Shown here piece after piece: positions 52,523 to 62,200 of a DNA stretch of 64,000 nt. The notes beneath the pieces were generated by a model that worked only from the letters and a program-made list of their open reading frames with translations, was not told where the DNA came from and made no database searches. The stretch covers positions 1 to 64,000 of the forward strand of contig CAJOKD010000006.1 in assembly GCA_905235085.1 (NCBI GenBank), given 5' to 3'. Position 1 is the first letter of the stretch. Each line of letters begins with the position of its first letter. This DNA comes from an uncultured Bacteroidales bacterium. GTDB taxonomy: Bacteria; Bacteroidota; Bacteroidia; Bacteroidales; UBA932. The position numbers were made by a program, and so were the translations under genes.

Positions 52523-53251
52523 TCAATAGAGTCCTCCGTTGACGGAAATCACCTGACCGGTGATATAGGCTGACGCGTCCGAAGCAAGGAAGCCCACAAG
52601 GGCTGCCACTTCTTCGGGTTTGCCGAAACGTTTCGCCGGAATCTGGGACTTGAGTTCCGCTTCATCCAATCCTTCCACCATATCCGTAGATATGAATCCC
52701 GGGGCGACTGCGTTGACAGTGACTTTCCTCGGGGCTACTTCCTGTGCAAGGGCTTTGGTAGCGGCAATAAGCCCGCCTTTGGCCGCGGAATAATTGGTCT
52801 GTCCGGGCAGTCCCTTGAGGCCGGACAGCGAGGCAATGTTGATTATGCGGCCGTTCTTGTAGACGACCATCGGCTGGAGGAAGGGCTTCGTTACATTGTA
52901 GAAACTGTTCAGGTCCGTGCTGATGACTTTGTACCAATCTTCCTGTTCCATCCACAGGAGGAGGTTGTCTTTCCGGACTCCTGCATTGTTGACGAGCACC
53001 TCAACATATGCTTCCGGATGCTCTTCCTGCCACTTGGTGATTGCCTGCAGGGAAGCTTGCTGATCGGCCACGTCGAATTTCATCAGTTCGCCGCTGCCTC
53101 CGGCTTCTTCCACAAGGTGGAGGGTTTCCGCTGCTGCAGCATCGTTGGAGACATAGTTGATCAGGAGTGAATATCCCATACGGGCAAGTTCCAGGCAGAC
53201 CGCCCGGCCGATTCCACGGCTTCCGCCGGACACAAAAGCGTATTTCGACAT
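52523..53251 (-). CDS. fabG: 3-oxoacyl-ACP reductase FabG-type SDR
   Basis: A 242-residue short-chain dehydrogenase with the NADP motif GGSRGIGRA near 9-17, VNNAGVRKDN, and the catalytic Ser (IASLSGLKGL) and Tyr-Lys (YSAAKGG) residues, ending in the FabG-typical ITGQVISVNGGLY. It reduces a beta-ketoacyl thioester. It lies 85 bp after the oxidoreductase gene of the cluster at 53-63 kb and has its own TATCTTTG box, so it can be expressed separately. It could serve fatty-acid synthesis too, but the location suggests chain reduction in the cluster. Confidence 0.88.
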   Translation of the reverse strand: MSKYAFVSGGSRGIGRAVCLELARMGYSLLINYVSNDAAAAETLHLVEEAGGSGELMKFDVADQQASLQAITKWQEEHPEAYVEVLVNNAGVRKDNLLLWMEQEDWYKVISTDLNSFYNVTKPFLQPMVVYKNGRIINIASLSGLKGLPGQTNYSAAKGGLIAATKALAQEVAPRKVTVNAVAPGFISTDMVEGLDEAELKSQIPAKRFGKPEEVAALVGFLASDASAYITGQVISVNGGLY

Positions 53252-53273
53252 ATGCTGAATAGTTCTATTGGCG

Positions 53274-53281
53274 CAAAGATA
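53274..53281 (-). promoter_or_regulatory. TATCTTTG -7 box for fabG
   Basis: An exact TAnnTTTG element on the minus strand, 23 nt before the fabG ATG, in the gap after the FAD oxidoreductase gene. Confidence 0.5.
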
Positions 53282-53336
53282 GTAAATCCTTGAAGAATAA
53301 TCCTCTGCTTGCCGCAGTCCTGCACAGTAAACGGGC

Positions 53337-54740
53337 TCAGATGGACCCTTGAGCGTGAAAAGGGGTGAGGTTCGGGGGCAGGGTGCCGAGGATCTCACGG
53401 CAGGTGAGGATGGAGGTCATCGAGACTCCGAGAAGACCGTGGAGATTAAGGCTCTGGCCGGTGAGATAGAGATTGCGTACCGGAGTCCGGGGAGAGAGTA
53501 CCGTCGCGGCGACATTGGAACAGTCTTTCCTTATGCCGAACGCCGACCCCAGAGGTGTAAGGGTATAGCGCCGGTAGGTGGCAGGAGAACTGGTGTATAC
53601 TTCCCGGATGGCTTCCCGTAATCCCGGCAGCCTAGAAGATGCCAGGGCAAGGCATTCTTCGAGCTTGGCTTGCTTAGCTTCCTGATATCCAGGATCTTCC
53701 CGCGGTACGAAGGGCATCGGACTGATCAAGTCGAGATGGGTCGCCTTGGATCCGTCCGAAACGGGATAGAAATGCACCATCACTTCCCTGCCGCCCTCGT
53801 GTATGGATATGTTGCGGTTCATGTAATCGAGACGGCCATCTTTCAGGACAATGTTGGCAGTGAAGGCTCCCCAGGTATTTCCAAGGCCGGAAATCCTCTC
53901 CCGGTAAACCTTCCGCATACTTTCCTGAGGATCGACCAGGCCGACAGTAACCGCCGGATGGGCATCGGACACCACGATGTCCGCTTTGAACTCCCTGCCG
54001 CTAGCCGATACATAATCCATCAAGCCGTCAACTGTATGGACCAACGTCACTTCCGCTCCGGTCAGTATCTTTCCCCCCGCCCTGACCAGCTGGTCCGCCA
54101 GAGTCGAAGCGATGAGACTTCCGCCTCCAGGCAGCCGCCAGGAACTCTGTATGAAGGAGTTGCTGATTTGGGCGAACACATACAGCGGAAGTTCCAGAGT
54201 CATCTCCAGCCTCAACGAAGGTCCGCAGAGGACTCTTCTCAACAGCGGATCCTTGAAACGGGATTCAAGGTAGTCAGACGCACTCCTCTCGAAAAGAGGG
54301 TTGACGGAACCGGAACCGAATGCATTGAATATACCTTCCCCGACACCCTTGAGGAAGGCGACGTATTCTTGCAGCGACTCCCGTTCGGATGGGAAAAACG
54401 CAGCAAGCCGCTCCACGAAACGGTCATATCCGGTCGCCATAGGGAAGCTTTTCCCATCTATTACGATTTCATCGGCACACTCCGGATCGAGTTGCTGCCA
54501 GGGAAGGTCAGACAGACCGAAATACTGGAAAAGGATATGCAGAGGCTCTCCTTCACCGAGCCCGCCGGCATAATGGAAGCCTGTATCGAACAACCGCCCT
54601 CCCCTGATGAACGACTGAAGGCATCCGCCGACCTGGACATTCCGCTCCAGGAGAGTGACATCATACCCGTTCCGCTGGAGGATCAGTCCGCATTCAAGGC
54701 CGCCGAGTCCGCCGCCGATTATGACAACTTTGCGGCCCAT
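53337..54740 (-). CDS. Phytoene-desaturase-like FAD-dependent oxidoreductase
   Basis: A 467-residue flavoprotein with the N-terminal FAD motif VVIIGGGLGGLECGLILQRNGYDVTLLER at about 5-33 (GGGxGG plus the ribose-binding Glu) and the C-terminal NLYLTGQSLNLHGLLGVSMTSI segment of the CrtI/retinol-saturase family. Such enzymes desaturate, saturate or isomerise conjugated polyenes. In this operon, following a ketosynthase gene by 4 bp, a polyene chain is the obvious candidate substrate. The exact reaction is unknown. Confidence 0.85.
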   Translation of the reverse strand: MGRKVVIIGGGLGGLECGLILQRNGYDVTLLERNVQVGGCLQSFIRGGRLFDTGFHYAGGLGEGEPLHILFQYFGLSDLPWQQLDPECADEIVIDGKSFPMATGYDRFVERLAAFFPSERESLQEYVAFLKGVGEGIFNAFGSGSVNPLFERSASDYLESRFKDPLLRRVLCGPSLRLEMTLELPLYVFAQISNSFIQSSWRLPGGGSLIASTLADQLVRAGGKILTGAEVTLVHTVDGLMDYVSASGREFKADIVVSDAHPAVTVGLVDPQESMRKVYRERISGLGNTWGAFTANIVLKDGRLDYMNRNISIHEGGREVMVHFYPVSDGSKATHLDLISPMPFVPREDPGYQEAKQAKLEECLALASSRLPGLREAIREVYTSSPATYRRYTLTPLGSAFGIRKDCSNVAATVLSPRTPVRNLYLTGQSLNLHGLLGVSMTSILTCREILGTLPPNLTPFHAQGSI

Positions 54741-54744
54741 AGGG

Positions 54745-55962
54745 TCAGATATTCCTGATTACAAGGGTGGAATTGGTTCCTCCGAAACCGAAGGAATTGG
54801 AAAGGAACACATCGAACTTCCTGTCGAGTCTCGCCGACGGTATCCACAACCTGGCGGAATCCTCGTCCGGATTCTCAAAATTGAGGTTGGGAGCGATGAA
54901 ACCGTTCTTCATCATCAGCATCGAATATATCACTTCGCTTGCTCCCGCCATCCACATCTCGTGTCCTGTCTGGGACTTCGTACTTGTCACCGGTACCGTC
55001 CTATCACCGAATACGGCGACTATAGCCTTGGCCTCGTTGGCATCTCCGACGTGAGTGGAAGTAGCGTGGGCGTTGATATATCCTATTTCTTCCTTGGACA
55101 GACCGGAGCGCCTGATCGCCATCTCCAGTGACCTTTTCGGTCCGTCCACGTTAGGGCTGGAAATATGGTCCCCGTTCCCGGAGAAGCCGTAGCCCAGAAC
55201 CTCGGCATAGATATGCGCCCCACGTCTCACCGCACTCTCATAGCTTTCCAGGATGAGGGTTGCGGCACCGCCTCCCGGCACCAGTCCGTCCCTGTCCCGG
55301 TCGAAAGGACGGCTCGCCTTTTCCGGCTCGTCCTCCCTCACCGAGAAAGCGGATATTCCGTCAAAGGAACCTACGGCATAAGGGTGTACCTCCTGAGCTC
55401 CTCCGCAGACGACCATCTCCTGCAGACCGTTCTGTATCAGGAGAGTCCCGAGTCCTATCGCGTGGGAACCGCTGGCACAGGCCCCGGACACCGTCAGGTT
55501 TATTCCCTTGAGCTTGAATATGCAGTCCAGGTTCATCGTGACGGTAGAATTCATAGACTGGAATATAGCCCCGGAACCACACAGGGTCGTGTCCTTCTTC
55601 TCCCTCATTATATCCACGGACTGGACCACGGGAACAGCTGAAGAATCGTTGCCGTAGAGGAGACCGACTTCGTTCGCAGCCAGATATTCCTCATCCACAC
55701 CGGCATCCTTCAAGGCATCACGGGTAGCACAGTACGCGAATTTGGCCTGCTGAGGCATAAAAACCCTCTGAGAGCGGCTCAATTCACCTCTCAGTTCCGG
55801 AGTCACGAGATTCCCGGTCAGGGCCGAACGGAATCCCATCTCCTTGCGCTCAGGATCGAATATGATCCCGGACTTTCCGTTGTAAAGGGCATCCCTGACC
55901 TCCTCCAGGGTGTTCCCGAGGCAGGAGTATATGCCCATTCCTGTTATCACTACCCTCTTCAT
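54745..55962 (-). CDS. Beta-ketoacyl-ACP synthase (FabF-like)
   Basis: A 405-residue ketosynthase with a complete catalytic triad: Cys162 in TVSGACASGSHAIG, His299 in NAHATSTHVGD and His334 in KSQTGHEM. It elongates acyl-ACP with malonyl-ACP. Compared with housekeeping FabF, motif residues vary (HATST for HGTST, TGHEMWMAGA for GHxxGAAG), as is common in secondary-metabolite ketosynthases. It follows the acyltransferase gene by 4 bp. No acyl carrier protein or second ketosynthase (chain-length factor) is adjacent in the window. Confidence 0.9.
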   Translation of the reverse strand: MKRVVITGMGIYSCLGNTLEEVRDALYNGKSGIIFDPERKEMGFRSALTGNLVTPELRGELSRSQRVFMPQQAKFAYCATRDALKDAGVDEEYLAANEVGLLYGNDSSAVPVVQSVDIMREKKDTTLCGSGAIFQSMNSTVTMNLDCIFKLKGINLTVSGACASGSHAIGLGTLLIQNGLQEMVVCGGAQEVHPYAVGSFDGISAFSVREDEPEKASRPFDRDRDGLVPGGGAATLILESYESAVRRGAHIYAEVLGYGFSGNGDHISSPNVDGPKRSLEMAIRRSGLSKEEIGYINAHATSTHVGDANEAKAIVAVFGDRTVPVTSTKSQTGHEMWMAGASEVIYSMLMMKNGFIAPNLNFENPDEDSARLWIPSARLDRKFDVFLSNSFGFGGTNSTLVIRNI

Positions 55963-55966
55963 AGTC

Positions 55967-57103
55967 TTATCCTAAGTAACAGTTATCGACAGGATTGGAG
56001 TATATTCCGAGGAATATGTCCTTGAGGATCTCCGGTTCCTCGACGTCATACTCGTCGAGCTTGGAGACGTGGTCCAGGAACCTTTCCTTTTGCTCCTCAT
56101 CATATCCGTTTCCAAGGAATTCGTGCTTGCCGAACCTGATGTCGTGGGCGATGAAATTGTTGGGGGTCAGCCTGTAGCACGAATGGATACGCTCGTCCAT
56201 CAGGCGGGCGACCTCCCTGTTGTACTCGATGCTTGTGAGAGAATCGAACTGACGGAGGTCATCCTCGGTTATCATCGGGCAGAATGAAAGATGGACATTC
56301 CCTTTGAACGACGTTATTCCTGAAAGGATGCTGGAAAGGTCCTCACCCTGCTTCTTGACATATTTTTCATAACGGGACTGATAGAGCTCCAGGGCCTTCA
56401 TATAATCGCAGGTCTCCCACTCGTACGAGATGGAGAGAGGCACGATGTGCAATTCGGACAATGCCTTGATCTTGTCGTCCCTCTTGCTGATACCGAACAT
56501 CTTAACAATGCCCTGGTCAGTCATATCGTTGCCATCCTTGGTGCGGCCGTTGCGCTGGGCTATCCAGACGGACTGTTTCTTCTCGGTGATGACGTAGCGG
56601 ATATATTCGGAAAGGTGGACCGAACTCTGGTAGAATTCCTTCATATTCCCTCCCCTTTCCACACGGAACATCTTGTTGGACCTACCGATATCGATGACCA
56701 GCGGAGTACACATCAGGTTGGCTCCGAAGGTAATTTCGGATGTCTCGAAACCGTGGGAATGAAGCACGTTCTGGAGCACCGAGGCATCCAGCATAATGTC
56801 CCTGTGATTGGAAACGAACAGGTAATGCCCGCACGGATCCAGGGCTTCTATCCCTGAAACGCTGTAGGAGGTCATACTGCGTTTTATTATCTGCTGGTTC
56901 ACATACCACATTACCTTAGTCTGGAACTCTTCCACGGTCCGCAGGCCGCTGACCATCTCCCTGACCTCCTCAACCTTCCGGTCAGGAAAAGCATAGGAAG
57001 CCAGCAGAGGGAAGGTTTCGCTTGCAGCGATGCGCTTCATCGCAGCAGGAATCTCCTCGTCGTAATAAGGCCTTATGTCGTCGAATTTCGGATTTCTGTC
57101 CAT
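55967..57103 (-). CDS. Lysophospholipid-type acyltransferase (PlsC-like)
   Basis: The 378-residue protein has a PlsC-like acyltransferase domain at about 75-280. SNHRDIMLDA carries His100 and Asp106 (spacing one residue longer than the usual HxxxxD), and RVERGGNMKEF plus WIAQRNGRTKDG occupy the positions of the other acyltransferase blocks. It would transfer an acyl group to a glycerol- or other hydroxyl acceptor. It has no clear membrane helix. The gene lies 2 bp after the ligase and 4 bp before the ketosynthase. Confidence 0.82.
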   Translation of the reverse strand: MDRNPKFDDIRPYYDEEIPAAMKRIAASETFPLLASYAFPDRKVEEVREMVSGLRTVEEFQTKVMWYVNQQIIKRSMTSYSVSGIEALDPCGHYLFVSNHRDIMLDASVLQNVLHSHGFETSEITFGANLMCTPLVIDIGRSNKMFRVERGGNMKEFYQSSVHLSEYIRYVITEKKQSVWIAQRNGRTKDGNDMTDQGIVKMFGISKRDDKIKALSELHIVPLSISYEWETCDYMKALELYQSRYEKYVKKQGEDLSSILSGITSFKGNVHLSFCPMITEDDLRQFDSLTSIEYNREVARLMDERIHSCYRLTPNNFIAHDIRFGKHEFLGNGYDEEQKERFLDHVSKLDEYDVEEPEILKDIFLGIYSNPVDNCYLG

Positions 57104-57105
57104 CT

Positions 57106-58401
57106 CTATCTCTTTCTGTAGTCGATGAATTTGACCGGCTTGCGGCTCTTTGCCGGATAATTGATTCTTTGGATCTCTTCTTTCGGCAGGATTTCAACCT
57201 TGGGAGCCACGCGGAGCCTCGAGCGGAACCTGTCCTTGAGTTCCTTCACCACATCGAAGGACTGCTCACCCTCCAGCCCTATCTTGACTATCACATCGTC
57301 GGTACCGGCCTCTGAATCCTGCACGCAGACTACGTAATTGCTCACGAAATCGGCGTTGTCGAGAACATCGTTGATAGCAGGAGGATAAAGAGTCGTCCCT
57401 TTCAGCTTTATCATATTGTTCTTCCGGCCCACAAGCGGAGTAAGACGGTAGGAATTCCTCCCGCACTTGCACTGCTCCACCCTTTTGGCGGCTATGTCGC
57501 CTGTACGGAACCTCAGCAGAGGCATTCCTTCAACACCGAGGGTCGTGACCACTATCTCACCCTCCTCTCCATCCGGAACTGGCAGGTTATCCTCGCCTAT
57601 GATTTCCACAATGATCAGCTCAGGATGGACGTGCCCGCCCATACCGTAGCCGCATTCCGGGAAAGTCGCTCCCATCTCGGTGGATGAATAAGTAGCGTAA
57701 AGCTCCACATCCCACTTCTCCTTTATCTTGGAGCCGAGCAGGTTCAATGAGAAATCCTGGTTCCTCAACCCTTCTCCGATGCCTATGATCTTCTTCACGC
57801 TGGAACTGCGATAATCTATCTCGTGGTCCTCGGCATACTGGATGAGCCGAAGGATGAAAGAAGGAACGCACATAATAGCATCAGGCTTGATCCGCTGGAT
57901 CGTGTCCCACTGAAGCTCGGGAACGCCATTGCCGACGCGGATGATCCCTGCGCCTAATTCCCTGATTCCCAGGAAGTAAGCCAAACCTGCCATAAACCGC
58001 TTGTCGATGGTCGTCATCAACTGGAGGACATCTCCCGGCTTGAGTCCGGCACATTCGAAGGACTTCTTCTCATTGAGAGCAAGCCTCTGCAGGTCTTTCT
58101 CCGTGCAGCAGAAGGTGACCGGATCCCCAAGGGTGCCCGAGGTGGTGATATAGTCGATCACCTTCTCCTTCGGGACACAGAGGAAATCTTCGTTGAATAT
58201 CTGCAAGTCTTTCTTTTCGGTGAAAGGGATCTTGACGAGGTCTTCGATATGGCGGATCTTGTTGATATCTATCCCGCAACGGGAGAACATCCGCTGATAA
58301 TAAGGAGAATTAGCCGCAAGATAAGCCAAAGCTTCGTGCAATTTCTGCTCCTGGAACTCCTTTATAGCTTCTACCGATTTAAATTCAATATCTTCTGCCA
58401 T
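57106..58401 (-). CDS. AMP-forming acyl/aryl-CoA ligase (phenylacetate-CoA ligase-like)
   Basis: The 431-residue adenylating enzyme resembles PaaK. The P-loop-like YITTSGTLGDPVTFC lies at about 85-99, YSSTEMGATFPECGYG near 240-255, and RFRTGDIA with a C-terminal mobile domain near 320-430. It activates a carboxylic acid to acyl-AMP and then a thioester with CoA or a carrier protein. In aryl-polyene type clusters a related ligase activates the aromatic or acyl starter, which is the inferred role. The ATG at 58401 is chosen; an upstream ATG would overlap the esterase gene. Confidence 0.85.
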   Translation of the reverse strand: MAEDIEFKSVEAIKEFQEQKLHEALAYLAANSPYYQRMFSRCGIDINKIRHIEDLVKIPFTEKKDLQIFNEDFLCVPKEKVIDYITTSGTLGDPVTFCCTEKDLQRLALNEKKSFECAGLKPGDVLQLMTTIDKRFMAGLAYFLGIRELGAGIIRVGNGVPELQWDTIQRIKPDAIMCVPSFILRLIQYAEDHEIDYRSSSVKKIIGIGEGLRNQDFSLNLLGSKIKEKWDVELYATYSSTEMGATFPECGYGMGGHVHPELIIVEIIGEDNLPVPDGEEGEIVVTTLGVEGMPLLRFRTGDIAAKRVEQCKCGRNSYRLTPLVGRKNNMIKLKGTTLYPPAINDVLDNADFVSNYVVCVQDSEAGTDDVIVKIGLEGEQSFDVVKELKDRFRSRLRVAPKVEILPKEEIQRINYPAKSRKPVKFIDYRKR

Positions 58402-58423
58402 TGGTAAAATGCGATGTGGTTTG

Positions 58424-59215
58424 CTAATATACGCATTTTCCGACAAAATCTAAAAAGAACGGAAGCCAGTCCGCGGTTTGTGATGACAACCCGAAACCGT
58501 GACCGCCGGTTTCGAACAATTTGAATACGTGGAGGACCCCAGCCTCGGAAAGAGCCTGGTCCAGGACTACCGAATTGCGGTAATCCACGACCGAGTCATC
58601 CTGACAGGTGGCCAGGAACACCGGAGGCATATCTGCAGGGATATCCAGTTCCATCGAAAGCTTCTTCCGCAAAGAGGAATCCCCATATTTCATACCCAGG
58701 AGAGCACGACGCGACCTGTCGTGGACTATCTCCTCGTCAGTCATCGTGACGACAGGGTAAACGGCAGCTATGAAAGACGGTCTGGACCCGCTCTCCAGCT
58801 CTTTTCCTGCATCCAGGGCAAGATGTCCGCCGGCTGAGAAACCCAAGGCCCCAACCCTGTCAGGATCCACAGAATACTCCGATGCCCTGGAACGCACCTC
58901 CTTGATTGCAGCGCCAAGGTCTTCCAAGGCATCAGGATAATGGTTCTGAGGGAAAGCCAGGTGACGGAAAAGGAAATATCTGGTACCGGCGTGACGGTAG
59001 TTCAGGACGAATGCGGCATAGCCTTCTTCCCGAAGCTTCTCAGCCACATCGGCCCCCTCCGTCTTCCTCGACAGCCAGTAATAACTCCCTCCAGGACACA
59101 CTATCACAGCCATCCCGTTGGACTTCTCCGGCTCAGGAAGGAACGGAACCAGCTTCTGCCCGAAGGCCTGGCAACACAGGAAGAGAAGGAACAATATGGC
59201 GGAAAGGCGCTTCAT
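58424..59215 (-). CDS. Exported alpha/beta-hydrolase esterase
   Basis: A 263-residue protein with a signal peptide (MKRLSAILFLLFLCCQAFGQ) and an alpha/beta-hydrolase fold of the BD-FAE/acetylesterase type: PGGSYYWLSRKTEG (oxyanion region), catalytic Ser in GFSAGGHLA at about 126-134, acid in CQDDSVVDY near 207 and His in TGGHGFG near 240. It may act on an ester in the periplasm. Its start overlaps the exporter gene by 4 bp, so it is a stable part of the operon. The substrate is unknown. Confidence 0.85.
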   Translation of the reverse strand: MKRLSAILFLLFLCCQAFGQKLVPFLPEPEKSNGMAVIVCPGGSYYWLSRKTEGADVAEKLREEGYAAFVLNYRHAGTRYFLFRHLAFPQNHYPDALEDLGAAIKEVRSRASEYSVDPDRVGALGFSAGGHLALDAGKELESGSRPSFIAAVYPVVTMTDEEIVHDRSRRALLGMKYGDSSLRKKLSMELDIPADMPPVFLATCQDDSVVDYRNSVVLDQALSEAGVLHVFKLFETGGHGFGLSSQTADWLPFFLDFVGKCVY

Positions 59216-62200
59216 TCGGTTTCAATATGATAATGCAGGTTGGCAGGAAGATTCGAGCAGCACGAAGCCAGCATAATATTCTCTTCATCCGGATCATATG
59301 CCTCGACCTCCGTTTCAGGATGCATCAGGGCATATATCAGGGAATACTCTCCCTGGCCGCAACCGTGGATCTCGAACCTTTCCGGACCATCACCGGTTTC
59401 ACGAAGATAATCGACACTTCCGATGCTGGAAAGCGCCTTCCGGCAGTCAGCCTCCACGCCGGCTCCCTTGTACAGATACTTGTATCTCACATATCGGGAC
59501 AAATATTCAGGAGTTTCCAGCCGCTTCTTCATCCCTGCGAAATAATCCAGATAGAGCAGGTGCATCTCCTTCGTCATCGAGCGGTAGTCGGGACGTGGCG
59601 TAATCCTGGAACCGACTTCCATCGATATGGTGCCTTCGCGGAGCATAAAGTCAGTCTTGGGCAGGACGTGGTCAGCTCCGTGAAGGAATACGGGAACAAC
59701 GTCCAGGCTCAGCTCGCAAGCCACATAGAACGCCCCCTTGTGGAACCTGCCTATCCTCCCGTCACGCGTACGCGTTCCCTCCGGGAAGACGCAAAGGGAA
59801 TAACCTCTTGAAACAAGGTCCTTTATCCTGTCCAGATTCTTCTCCAGGCCATCGGCGATAGGATAGAATTCAGCCTTCCTGATGACATATCCGTAGATCG
59901 GATTCTTCCAGACCCATCCGTTGGTGAAGAAGACCATCTTGGGAGTCAGTGCCATAAGGCACGCCAGGTCCAGGTGGGATTGGTGGTTTGCGATGATGAC
60001 GGCAGGCTTGGAGAAATCCATCGTTCCTTGGCCTCCCGTAGGGTCCGACATCCGGAACTTGACCCCTGGAACCATCCTTATCAACCGGGAAGAAACCTTC
60101 TGGAGGAACCTGTGGTAGCTCGTCTTCTTCTCCTCCGAATCCTTACCGAGGAAATGCAGGAAAGTGTAAGGATACACGAAAAGGAACATAAAGAGCACGA
60201 AGCCGATGATTGCGACGAAGGAATAAAGAAGCCGCTTCAAGGTGATCGGAACGTCTCTTTTCACTCCTTTATGGCAAGTGAGCCATCTGAATACCAATGG
60301 AGGAAGGTAGTATGCCATCAGGACCACGATGAACATCCCGATCACCGTGACCAGTCCGAGGGACTTCATAGCTGGATGCTTGGCGAGGACCAGGGCTCCG
60401 ATCCCGATGAACATTATTATCGCGGAATGGAAGATGCTGTTCTTGTATGTGGCCAGCCGCTTCTTCCCATAGGCATATTCATAGATAAGGCCTTCTGTGA
60501 TGAAGATCGTGTAATCGTCCCCCTGGCCGAAGATGAAGGTGGCGAGGATGATATTCACGATATTGAACCTGATGTCGCACAGGCCCATTATGCCGAGAAT
60601 CCAGAACCAGCTGACAACCAGGGGAAAGAATGCCAGGAGCGAGAGTTCAAGGCGACGGAAACTGAGGCACAGGAATATGAATACGACCAGGCTGCATATC
60701 AATCCTATCTTGTCGAAACTGTCTGAAAGCACTTTCACAAGCTGGTTGCTTATGTCCCCTGTATCGAACACCAGGGATCCTTCTGTCTTAAGATCCTGTT
60801 TGAGCCCTTCCCCTTTGTAGAATACCTGGTTTACTATCCTGTATTTTCCCTCATCCTGAAGTACATAAGTTCCGTCGAAAGAACGGATCGACGGAGCAAG
60901 GGAATCCAGGGACTGCACTTCAGGCTCGTTCTCCAACAAGTCCAGGAACGGCTCGAAAGCATCGTCCGAGAACCCCACCTTGCGGGATTCGGAAAGAAGT
61001 CCGGCCACCAATGCTTCCCTCCTGCCTTCCCAGAATCCGTTCCATCGCTCAATCCTCTCACGCTGGCGACCGGTGCCCGGAGTGAAACGTCCCGTCCCCT
61101 TCACGAAGGATATCCTGTTCCCAAGGGCTTCAAGCCTGTCTTGGAGAGCATCGTTGTTGCTGAGCGCCTCTTCCAGCGTACTCCCTTCAGCTATGGCATA
61201 TATCCTGGAGAAGCCTTCCTGTTCCAATCCGCTCTCCAGCAGCTTCAGACCTTCCCTCTGGGAAGAGGTCATATAGTTGATATGCTGCATTTCGGAATCG
61301 AAGGTAGTCCTCTTGCTCAGGACGTACATCACTCCGGTCAGAGCCATCACCGCCAGGAAAAGCCATATGCTGGAAGGTACCTTCTCAGGGAGAAGCCGGC
61401 CAAGTTCAAGAGTCCTGGATGCCGGATCCCTGGGCTTTGCGAATACGGGCAGGAATATCAATACGAAGAGTATCGTTCCTGCCAGCATCAGGGAGCCGAA
61501 AAGGCCGAGATCCTTCATCGCAACGGCGTCCAAGCCGACAAGGCACAGGAATGCGGCCACCGTTGTGATATTGCCAATCAGTAGAGGAGCCACCATTTCC
61601 CGAAGATTCATCCTCGGGGTCACTCCGGCCTTGAATCCGTCCAGGTAATGCAGAGGATAGTTCACGGCTATCCCTATGATGACGGACGCCACTCCCAGTA
61701 CGATTATCGACATCGAATCCCTCACCAGGGACATCACTCCCACAGCGAAGAGCCAGCCGAAAGCGATCGAGACCACGATCCAGACGATATCCTGGAGCCT
61801 CTTGTAAGAGAACGCAAGCAGCAAACCGATCAGCAGCAGTGCGATGGAGATTGCCAGGACGCTGTCCCGTTTGATCTGCCTGGCATTGGTGACTGCTATA
61901 AGAGGAGCGCCGACGGCATTGATTTCCACGTCCGGAAACTGTGCTCCGACCTTTTCGGATACGGTTCCCACCAGCTCCGCGACTTTCGAGTTCATCCCCG
62001 ACTCGCTCATCCCGAAAGGAGAGGTCAGGAAAGCCAACCCTTTGCCGTCACTGGTGAATATGCAGTCGTCTATGATTTCATAATTGCTGTTGGCCGCACT
62101 TGCACGCAGCCTCTGAAGTACCGGACTGAAAAGGTGCAGAGGATCGGACTGGATATAGCGGACCACCATATCTCCGGATGGGAACATCAATGACTCCTTG

